This document shows positions 18,701 through 22,250 of a stretch of 22,250 nucleotides of DNA, in pieces. The DNA is taken from the NCBI GenBank assembly GCA_034437275.1, contig DAOTUD010000113.1, forward strand, positions 1 through 22,250, written 5' to 3'. The translations under genes were made by a program, and so were the position numbers. The notes beneath the pieces are model-generated. The model was not told the origin of the DNA, did no database searches, and worked only from the letters and a program-made list of their open reading frames with translations. Every line of letters begins with the position of its first letter. The first letter of the stretch is position 1. The DNA comes from TC-15 sp034437275. Lineage in GTDB: Bacteria > Chloroflexota > Anaerolineae > Aggregatilineales > Aggregatilineaceae.

Positions 18701-21536
18701 CGAGCCAACCGACGACTCCGGCACACCGACCGACGACGACGAAACCATCACGCCCCTCATCACGGCCCCGATCATCGAGGCCGAGAAGGTCGACGCCTTG
18801 TTCGATGACGTCAACGGCAACAGCCTGCCCGATCCGGGCGATACGCTCGAATACACGGTTACCATCACCAACGTGGGCGGTGTGGATGCGGCCAACGTCA
18901 TCTTCACGGATACGCCGGACGCCAACACCGCGCTCGAGGTCGGCTCGGTGACGACCGACCTGGGCACCATCACCGGCGGCAACACGGCGGGCGATACCAG
19001 CGTCGCGGTTGATATCGGCACGCTGGCCGCCGACGGTGGCACGGTGACGGTGACGTTCCGTGTGCTGATCGACGATCCACTGCCGGCTGGCACGACGCAG
19101 ATCGCCAACCAGGGCCTGGTGACGGGGGACAACTTCACCGACCGCAACACCGACGACCCCGACACGCCTGATGATAACGACGAAACCGTGACTCCGTTGG
19201 AGACGCCGACCGTCGAGGCGGACAAAGTAGACGCGCTGTTCGACGATGTCGACGGGGATGGCGTGGCTGATCCGGGCGACACGCTGGAATACACCGTCAC
19301 CCTCACCAACACCGGCAGCGTGGACGCGACGGGCGTCATCTTCAACGATACGCCGGATGCGAACACCACGCTGGTCGATGGCTCGGTGACGACCAGCCAG
19401 GGGGCGGTCACGCTGGGCAACACCAGCGGTGACACTGCGGTCGAGGTCGATGTCGGCACGCTGGCCGCCACCAGCGGCACAGCGACGATCACCTTCCAGG
19501 TGACGATCGACGATCCGCTGCCCGCTGGCACCACACAGGTCGCCAACCAGGGCACCGTCAGCGGCGATAACTTCGACGACGAACCCACCGACGACACCGA
19601 CACGCCGACCGACGACGACGAAACCGTCACGCCCCTGGTCGATGCCCCGCTCATCGAGGCCGACAAGGTCGACGCGCTGGTTGACGATGTGGACGGGGAC
19701 GGTGCAGCCGATCCAGGCGATACGCTGGAGTACACCGTCACCCTCACCAACGTGGGCAGCGTGGACGCGACGGACGTCATCTTCCTCGATACGCCGGGGA
19801 TCAACACTACCCTGGTCGATGGCTCGGTGACGACCAGCCTGGGGTTGGTCACGCTGGGCAACACCAGCGGTGACACCGCCGTCGAGGTCGATGTCGGCAC
19901 GCTGGCTGCCACCAGCGGCACGGCGACGATCACCTTCCAGGTGACGATCGACGATCCACTGCCCGCTGGCACCATGCAGGTCGCCAACCAGGGCACCGTC
20001 AGCGGCGATAACTTCGACGACGAACCCACCGACGACACCGACACGCCGACCGATGACGACGAAACCGTCACGCCCATCGACAGCGAAGGACCGACGCCGG
20101 ATGAGCCGGACCTGACCGTCATCAAGACCGACGCGCTGTTCGACGACAGCCCCAGCGGTGACGGGGTGCCGTCCGAAAATGACGTGCTGCAATATACGGT
20201 CACGCTGACGAACACCGGTACCGGCACCCTGCAAGATGTTGTCTTCGACGACACGCCAGACGCCAACACCACGCTGGTCACCGGCACGGTGAACGCGACC
20301 CAGGGTACCGTCGTGACGGGGAACACCAGTGGCGACACCGCCGTCCAGGTCGACATCGGCGACATCCCGGCTGGGGTCAGCGTCGAGGTGATCTTCAATG
20401 TGAGCATCAATACCCCGCTGCCGCCGGACGTGACAATCGTCGCCAACCAGGCGCTGGTGACCGGGGCGAACGTTCCCGACACACCCAGCGACGACCCCGA
20501 CACGCCGCCGGAGGATGACCCGACGGTGACACCTATCGGCGATGTGCCGTTGGTCGAAGCTTACAAAACCGACGAACTGACCGGCGACGCCAACGGCAAC
20601 GACGAAGTGAACGCTGGGGACGTGGTGACCTACACCGTCACGCTGTACAACTTCGGCTATACCGACGCGCAGAACGTGGTCTTCACCGACACGCCCGACG
20701 CCAACACGACGCTCGTGATCGGTTCGGCGACGGTGTCCGACGCCAGCGCCCTGATCACCGAAGACAGCAGCCTGACGGTCGACATCCCGCTGCTGGCCCC
20801 CGGCGACGTCGTCGAAATCACGTTCGAGGTGCGAGTAGACGATCCGCTGCCGGTCGGGCTGGAGCAGATCGCCAACCAGGGCACCGTCAGCGGCGATAAT
20901 TTCGACGACGAACCCACCGACGACTCAGATGAACCGGCTGAGGACGAGCCGACAATCACACCGCTGAACAACCCGCTGCCCGAACCGGAACCGGTCGCCC
21001 CGGCGATCACGGTCTTTGACCCGGCCATCAGCAAGGTTGGTATCCTGGAAGAAGGCGGTCTGGGCCTGACGGGCGAGCAGTTAACCTGGCAGCTCACAAT
21101 CACCAACGTGGGCGACGGTCCTGGCACGGATGTGGTCATCACCGACACCATCGCGGATGACCTGGGCGTGGATGGGGCCGCCATCGAGAACGGATCGTAT
21201 AGCATCACCGGCCAGACGGTGACCTTCTTCATCCCCTACCTGTCGCCGGATGAGACGATCATGGCCTACATCTACACCACCGTACTCGACAGCCCACTGG
21301 ATGTGGAAAACACGGCGACGCTGTCCGGCTTCGGGCCAGATGGGGCTGCCGTCACGCGCAGCGACACCGCCTTCATACGCGGTGTCGACACGCTGCCGTC
21401 GACTGGCTATGAGGACGCTCACGCACCGGCTGCGTCCGGTTCACCGGCGCGCTGGATCATCATCGCCGGGGCCGGGCTGGGCCTGACCGGCCTGGTGACG
21501 GTGCTCGGTATGGTGGCGCGGCGACGCCGGCGCTAG
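9741..21536 (+). CDS. Giant secreted DUF11/isopeptide-domain surface protein with LPxTG-type anchor
   Basis: 3931 aa, uninterrupted. Residues 1-29 are a signal peptide with hydrophobic core 11-23 and likely cleavage after LAA. N-terminal Ig-like domains cover about 31-993 and contain all the cysteines. Five alternating domain pairs follow: A starts near 994, 1339, 1685, 2028 and 2374; B near 1170, 1519, 1865, 2206 and 2557. A domains open with a Lys then SESHT-like text; B domains end in WTSLPGTG and GERxG linkers. Seven DUF11 repeats (first-strand lysines 2722, 2868, 3016, 3162, 3309, 3462, 3609) and a last DUF11 domain (Lys3765) follow. LPSTG (3885-3889), a hydrophobic helix (3905-3926) and five arginines end the protein. 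Ig-like domains with such Lys/Asp/Asn sets occur in pilins and adhesins and can form internal Lys-Asn bonds. I infer a long rigid cell-wall-attached fibre for adhesion or aggregation. AAAGG at 9731 serves either adjacent Met (9741 or 9744). No partner gene is next to it. Confidence 0.92.
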   Translation: MMRTLLATAKLLSVLILVLVATAPQPLAASPQPDPVPVVSLDVPAEVFIGEDFSFNVTFNNTDPADTGYGPFIDVVLPVNGADGAGNTSLPLDGIDFQDATFLGQPVQYTELTFPDTGQGVCGAGQTQLDHPYAVDNTYTPLPVCGTPGDKLVSILLPFGSFAPDQPPATVTIDASLSDHADLGVPLPIRARGGFEFGMDPLDNWCCDAAILTDSDSNSDNWSPTATVTPTLLTLSKGNDGPEGETATGPNYLRTYTVNIDVADGQTVTGVNVTDYIDDNIVVTGVTNITSGGALVSPAAFPYGPVTNGEIVVNFPSISGSASFDVQFYVPELDASGAPVIDPLTGDDTITENRIEAAGNWTPLDPRDGATPVEVNGPCPVCPPADTLDDKSIATQKSVASISGPVQSGATLEYTLEFQISDYFTFDNIVITDAFSDGQRFDTTFTPTISVTDRAGTTSGSLSVLTSTTDTCATAGTDNVIVDESQIGNDADPATDGSTTVTFCVSEALVDLGAADGVLQGGRAIAPDAGSATGTITFRTQVQDNFSDTYPSGDPSVDHGDELWNDVTIIGDVLDNATLAPTGSVEDDDSGTLVTIAQGDLTKTLYAINGAVPSGSPPLISPGDVVTYRLQYTMPSSDFEDFSLTDYLPMPIFDATEITAFDDVFSTGPADAPAAGRANWGNEDTFRTRCEVVGGTTCLQDVDGGAGDTIPDVTIDPVSNSVEFFFGDFDDPGNNDTVIDILFSVTVSDDPFADGLYLTNQVRSQEGSTNAGDQTADDIVQVQLGEPVLEIRKGVIGTDNADSAYAPDPPIPAGFPNIGSDDLGNSVDSDLDDADARDTIEFAIVLENVGSSTGGAFDVEIRDQLPPGLAIPSGGINLQIQRGNGDALASNLLGAAGPEPSGLFGDGIEIFDPSAPTGPVCQKYHPDDGSNLIIVTYELVIDPSVEPGDVITNGALLENFAGTSGGPNHLDDGSGGVQPKEDDATVNIVGWDAPVKSIVATSETHTAGDDVAVGEIVRYRLAVQVPEATAPNFAIVDTLSTGVSILDLDQVRLSFVADNDMTASNFSAAENTAANNDELPPTSFTLPAGNITQSGNDVTFSLGDLVNNDNDDSTDGTNPDEYVYIEFNALVENVAANDLGDVKANVFDVQSNGTPQTTSNTVNATVVEPVLTVSKTPDGASGDAGDTITFTVTVSNPGGTDVESAFDVVWTDVVPAGMTYVGGTLTHDSGVAPDSGPDDSDPIGTGLTASWSELAPGDSSTLTFDVTLDYTLEPAETVTNTADVTWTSLPGTGTTGNPTGSDTPGDSGDADGERNGTSGGVNDHIASDDGDVTIDSPAPVKEIVTTSESHTSDDAALDGTPGNERPLAVGEVLQYRLTSTIPEGTSTAFQIVDTFTPGIALIEDAQVTVQFTSNSDITSTVAGLDAANGAPLALFDGAAPSDGSLVSVAGQDVTFSLGTLTNNDSDGDAEYVVIEFNVVVLNNADVNLGDVKDNFFEVVIDGTTRGTSNTVSAEIVEPVLTVSKTPDGASGDAGDTITFTVEIENTGTSTAFDVVWTDVVPNGMTYTGGTLAHTGVDVAPDTLNDGDPTGTGLTATWSALAPGDSSTLTFDVTLDYTLEPAETVTNTADVTWTSLPGTGTTGNPTGSDTPGGSGDADGERNGTSGGVNDHIASDDGDVTIDSPAPVKEIVTTSESHTSDDASLDGSPGNERPLAVGEVLRYRLTSTIPEGTSTAFQIVDTFTPGIALIEDAQVTVEFQSDGGITSSVTALNGANSGPLALYEGAAPLDGSQVAVAGQQITFDLGTLQNNDSDGDAEYVVIEFNVVVLNNADVNLGDVKDNFFEVVIDGNSRATSNTVSAEIVEPQLTVSKTASPDTGDGLDTITFTLTVSHDGTSTADAFEVNLTDTIPAGMTYVANSLQDVSGVSATLDDSSAPTLSATWTSLATDESSTISFQATLDPSVQVGETYTNTAAIDWSSLPGTGTTGNPTDSDTPGGSGDANGERNGTSGGVNTYNDDGDDTVTIVGSYSATKSITATSESHTSTATPEPVAIGEIIRYQLAVTLPEGTSENVQLIDQLSAGIVILEDTQVTVEFVSDDAMDATDNPVLNAANSGPLALYDNSGVPLDGSLVDVTGSPQLVTFNLGDIVNNDNDGDAETVIVRFNVLVVNDAASDLGDILANDFDLAEGGVVVASSNTVEAVIVEPQLTITKSANPATGDAGDPITFEITVTNGSGVNVAEAFDVQLSDVVPADMNYVANSLQDESGVSATTLDDSGAPTLSAGWDRLAPGQSSTISFQATLDVALNIGDSVTNTAAVTWTSLPGTGTTGNPTGSDTPGGSGDANGERDGSDGAGTAPNDHAGSDDAIVSVTDVTLLKGIASTSEAHTATATPEPLAVGEIVRYRLAVQVPEATSVDFTVTDNLPAGLQYLDDGTTQIAFVSDTAGSITSSTISGAGLFQTGDETTIDTITPTFDLPGGALSGGPFTDGTDPVFSFGTLVNNDGDPDSEFVLVEFNALVLNNANNNNGDAKDNTFTVTIDSTDRGTSPPIEAEIVEPVLTVQKDATPPVAVRGDTITFTITVEHSAASTADAQDVLITDIIPSGMTWAGNVTAVSGLAPGVDASDPAAVEFSWSDVPLGATYSFTYDATVDTGVALGTVLTNVASMEWSSLPGTGTTGNPTGSDTPGDSGEANGERDGSGTGENDYTAGDTADVTVPNIGVTKTDALQVDNDSDGTVDPGDTIRYTVTLVNNTGGPVDNAVFSDTPGANTALVVGSVTTTQGTVASGLTPGDTTVQVDLGTFADGASVTITFDVVVDFPLANVITQVANHGALDGDGIPTIPSDDSDTPAEDDETVTPVEGEPIIEATKVDALYDDANGDSIANSGDTLEYTVVITNTGGRDAEDVVFSDTPDANTTLEVGSVTTSQGTVTFGNGTGDASVQVDVGTVDADGGTVTITFRVLINDPLNPPTTIEVANQGTVSGSNFLDEPTDDSGTPTDDDETITPLITAPIIEAEKVDALFDDVNGNSLPDPGDTLEYTVTITNVGGVDAANVIFTDTPDANTALEVGSVTTDLGTITGGNTAGDTSVAVDIGTLAADGGTVTVTFRVLIDDPLPAGTTQIANQGLVTGDNFTDRNTDDPDTPDDNDETVTPLETPTVEADKVDALFDDVDGDGVADPGDTLEYTVTLTNTGSVDATGVIFNDTPDANTTLVDGSVTTSQGAVTLGNTSGDTAVEVDVGTLAATSGTATITFQVTIDDPLPAGTTQVANQGTVSGDNFDDEPTDDTDTPTDDDETVTPLVDAPLIEADKVDALVDDVDGDGAADPGDTLEYTVTLTNVGSVDATDVIFLDTPGINTTLVDGSVTTSLGLVTLGNTSGDTAVEVDVGTLAATSGTATITFQVTIDDPLPAGTMQVANQGTVSGDNFDDEPTDDTDTPTDDDETVTPIDSEGPTPDEPDLTVIKTDALFDDSPSGDGVPSENDVLQYTVTLTNTGTGTLQDVVFDDTPDANTTLVTGTVNATQGTVVTGNTSGDTAVQVDIGDIPAGVSVEVIFNVSINTPLPPDVTIVANQALVTGANVPDTPSDDPDTPPEDDPTVTPIGDVPLVEAYKTDELTGDANGNDEVNAGDVVTYTVTLYNFGYTDAQNVVFTDTPDANTTLVIGSATVSDASALITEDSSLTVDIPLLAPGDVVEITFEVRVDDPLPVGLEQIANQGTVSGDNFDDEPTDDSDEPAEDEPTITPLNNPLPEPEPVAPAITVFDPAISKVGILEEGGLGLTGEQLTWQLTITNVGDGPGTDVVITDTIADDLGVDGAAIENGSYSITGQTVTFFIPYLSPDETIMAYIYTTVLDSPLDVENTATLSGFGPDGAAVTRSDTAFIRGVDTLPSTGYEDAHAPAASGSPARWIIIAGAGLGLTGLVTVLGMVARRRRR
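12720..17888 (+). repeat. Five tandem A-B domain pairs, period about 1035-1038 bp
   Basis: The first-strand lysines of the A domains are residues 996, 1341, 1687, 2032 and 2377, and the next module's lysine is 2722. The spacings are 345, 346, 345, 345 and 345 residues. Each pair is one A domain (LAVGEIVRYRL...VDTF...GDVKDNFF) and one B domain (TVSKTPDG...VVWTDVVP...VTNTADVTW). Pairs 2 and 3 are nearly identical in DNA over long stretches, whereas pairs 4 and 5 have diverged. The pattern points to duplication of the A-B pair as the unit, not of single domains. Confidence 0.9.
13501..15285 (+). repeat. Near-identical 1038-bp direct duplication (pairs 1-3)
   Basis: Sequence at 13501-13860 recurs at 14539-14898 with few changes. 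A 124-bp block at 14124-14247 recurs without a mismatch at 15162-15285. Both are offset by exactly 1038 bp. The start of B1 (from about 13237) recurs at the start of B2 (offset 1047), showing a 9-bp length change inside the unit. Such identity, including silent positions, implies recent duplication or gene conversion. Confidence 0.85.
17889..20957 (+). repeat. Seven tandem DUF11 repeats, period about 147 residues
   Basis: Each repeat opens with K-T/V-D-A/E-L, then an Asp-rich loop and GDxxxYTVTLxN. It continues through DTPDANTTL (or close variants) and VANQGxVSG, and ends in a very acidic Asp/Thr/Pro linker and TVTP. Lysine-to-lysine spacings are 146, 148, 146, 147, 153 and 147 residues. Repeats 4 and 5 (from about 19212 and 19653) are offset by exactly 441 bp and nearly identical in DNA, the youngest duplication in this array. 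The Asp-rich loop is closest to a calcium loop in repeats 4 and 5 (DVDGDG) and degenerates in repeats 6 and 7. Confidence 0.9.
21393..21533 (+). other. C-terminal cell-wall sorting signal (LPSTG, hydrophobic helix, Arg tail)
   Basis: Codons for LPSTG are at 21393-21407. They are followed by a 15-residue Ala/Ser/Pro spacer, a 22-residue hydrophobic segment (starting WIIIAGAGLG) and five arginines at the very end. This is the three-part signal read by sortases, which cut between Thr and Gly and attach the protein to the wall. No sortase gene is in the window, so the enzyme must be encoded elsewhere. If no sortase exists, the helix alone would anchor the protein in the membrane. Confidence 0.75.
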
Positions 21537-21767
21537 CCCGCTGCCGCAACGTTCGCACTGTGAACAATCGGGATAGGGGACGGTCGCGAGATCGCCCCCA
21601 CCCACACCACCGGACATGCGGGTCCGCATCCGGCGGTTCGGTCGAGTAGTGGTGATACCAAGCTGTATCGCGTTGGGAAAATTCATCTTCGGTTGACCCA
21701 ATGCGCGTCTGTCGCCCCTGACGGTTCACGCCAGCCTTCAGCTTTTGCTCTCCGTCAGGCCGTACCC
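21537..21767. other. Non-coding stretch after the giant gene
   Basis: No credible gene and no T-rich intrinsic terminator were found. A short imperfect inverted repeat (GTTCGCA / TGTGAAC, 21551-21565) lies 15 nt after the stop and could weakly fold. The rest contains the group II intron-like structures on the minus strand (21567-21640) and about 125 bp that I cannot assign, ending at the inverted repeat of the insertion-sequence remnant. Confidence 0.6.
21567..21640 (-). ncRNA. Group II intron domain V/VI-like remnant
   Basis: Read on the minus strand, 21639-21605 (35 nt) folds into a hairpin. It has nine lower pairs (ACCGCCGGA with TCCGGTGGT, including one G-U pair in the CGC step), a 2-nt bulge on the 3' side, four upper pairs (TGCG/CGCA) and a tetraloop GACC. 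That matches the architecture of group II intron domain V, although the loop is not GNRA. Right after it, 21599-21576 forms a second stem (GGGGGCG with CGTCCCC) followed by TATCCCGAT, in the place and form of domain VI with a bulged A and an AT end. No reverse transcriptase is present, so at most the 3' tail of an intron survives. The structure was judged by hand. Confidence 0.42.
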
Positions 21768-22114
21768 CCAAAAAACCTCGTGAAACCGTGAAGTGAGACG
21801 GGATCGAACCCCGAACAGCCGCTAGAATGGTCGAATGCCTACGCGGAGAGGTGGATCCGCTCTGTCCGCGAAGAATGCCTGGACAAACTCCTCATCATCA
21901 ATCGGGCGCACCTGCGGCGGGTCATGCGTGAATACGTGGCGTTTTTCAACACCGCACGTCCGCATCAGGGTATCGCACAACAGATCCCGCTCTCACCGCC
22001 AACCCCAAATACCAGCGGTCCGATCCGTTGTCGCAACGTGCTCGGTGGTATTATTCACGATTACTACCGTGACGCTGCGTAGGCGGAAATCAGCGTATCC
22101 ACGAGGTTTTTTGG
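21768..22114 (+). mobile_element. Internally deleted insertion-sequence remnant (347 bp)
   Basis: The ends are perfect 15-bp inverted repeats: CCAAAAAACCTCGTG at 21768-21782 and its reverse complement CACGAGGTTTTTTGG at 22100-22114. Between them is only the C-terminal part of an integrase-type transposase (21834-22082), which stops 17 bp before the right repeat, as in a real element. The left about 50 bp are terminal sequence joined directly to the middle of the transposase by a deletion. No clear target duplication is visible outside the repeats. Such a short element with both ends could still be moved by a transposase acting in trans. Confidence 0.75.
21834..22082 (+). pseudogene. Transposase C-terminal fragment (rve/integrase core, DDE type)
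   Basis: In the frame starting at 21834, 82 codons read NAYAERWIRSVREECLD, then HLRRVMREYVAFFNTARPHQG, and end in DYYRDAA before TAG at 22080-22082. This is the end of an integrase-core transposase of the IS3/IS481 kind: the Glu of NAYAE is the third catalytic residue, and RPHQG is the usual motif after it. The two catalytic aspartates and the DNA-binding N-terminus are absent. Upstream in frame are only 14 unrelated codons after a stop at 21789-21791, with no start. The gene is therefore a non-functional remnant. A longer open frame covering 21835-22221 is out of phase with this coding signal and is not real. Confidence 0.85.
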
Positions 22115-22151
22115 ATACTACAGAGTCTCCTGAAAAAAGGTTAGGCCGCGC

Positions 22152-22196
22152 TGACATTTGTGCTCAGGCGGATGCCGATTTCAGGCGAAAATGTCA
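22152..22196. repeat. Short inverted repeat beyond the insertion-sequence remnant
   Basis: TGACATTT (22152-22159) and AAATGTCA (22189-22196) are perfect 8-bp inverted arms, 29 bp apart. Paired TGTCA-type boxes like these occur at ends of some insertion sequences (IS21-like, from memory), so a second element may begin near the window edge. The 136 bp from 22115 to 22250 contain no gene I can support. Confidence 0.3.
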
Positions 22197-22250
22197 ACAC
22201 GAACTGGCCGAAATGGGGTAAAATAGGGGGCACCGCATCAGACCCGAAAC

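Noticed and set aside
16887..20503. Long overlapping minus-strand open frames (1115 and 844 codons) opposite the DUF11 repeats
   Set aside because: Two antisense frames open at once indicate a composition and repeat effect. Low-complexity Ser/Val/Thr or Arg/Val/Asp content shows no protein family.
13501..20957. CRISPR-like regular repeats
   Set aside because: Periods are 441 and about 1038 bp within one coding frame, with no short repeat-spacer pattern and no cas genes.
21551..21565. Hairpin after the giant gene as a target for a group IIC intron
   Set aside because: Group IIC introns insert just after the terminator stem, on the 5' exon side. Here the hairpin would be on the 3' exon side of the minus-strand intron tail, so the geometry does not fit.
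21835..22221. 128-codon open frame through the insertion-sequence remnant
   Set aside because: It is out of phase with the transposase coding signal (frame from 21834), crosses the right inverted repeat and has no family features.

Overview
The window is about 62% GC by eye, with long open frames that stay open on both strands. I infer a Chloroflexota bacterium, possibly Anaerolineae. The inference rests on the mix of a PrsW-type membrane protease fused to a cyclic-nucleotide module, a DUF2207 protein, a GAF/PAS-rich histidine kinase, and a giant DUF11/isopeptide-domain surface protein with an LPxTG-like end. No rRNA or marker gene confirms this.

Left part (1-9177) is all on the minus strand. 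At the edge is the 5' end of a transposase (86..1). Upstream of it (at higher coordinates) is a compact six-gene run, read from 9177 down to 135: a 1152-aa multi-sensor histidine kinase with a degenerate receiver, a METTL7-like methyltransferase, a DUF2207 membrane protein, a small membrane protein with a zinc ribbon, a PrsW-type intramembrane protease fused to a cyclic-nucleotide-binding (cNMP) domain, and a free-standing cNMP protein that looks like a duplicate of the fused module. Gaps are 7, 72, 23, 16 and 3 nt. The 72-nt gap holds a possible internal promoter, so the last four genes may be a separate unit. Together they suggest a membrane stress or signalling module in which a cyclic nucleotide could control regulated proteolysis. 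That is inference: no cyclase, anti-sigma factor or response regulator is present.

Middle (9178-9740) is a divergent intergenic region. It has AT-rich promoters facing both ways and a roughly 100-bp hairpin-rich dispersed-type repeat (9389-9490).

Right part (9741-21536, plus strand) is one gene for a 3931-aa secreted protein. It has a signal peptide, about five N-terminal Ig-like domains that hold all the cysteines, five A-B domain pairs repeating every 345-346 residues, seven DUF11 repeats of about 147 residues with Asp-rich calcium-type loops, a last DUF11 domain, and an LPSTG-hydrophobic-Arg sorting signal. Almost every domain carries a Lys/Asp/Asn set placed as in self-crosslinking (isopeptide) domains. 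From residue 994 on, by my count, 18 of only 22 lysines sit at that position. Parts of the repeats are nearly identical in DNA, so the array has been amplified recently.

Right end (21537-22250) is mobile-element debris: an RNA-like structure resembling domains V/VI of a group II intron (minus strand), a 347-bp insertion-sequence remnant with 15-bp inverted ends around a transposase C-terminus, and a further inverted repeat. Transposon debris at both window edges suggests an accessory or rearranged locus.
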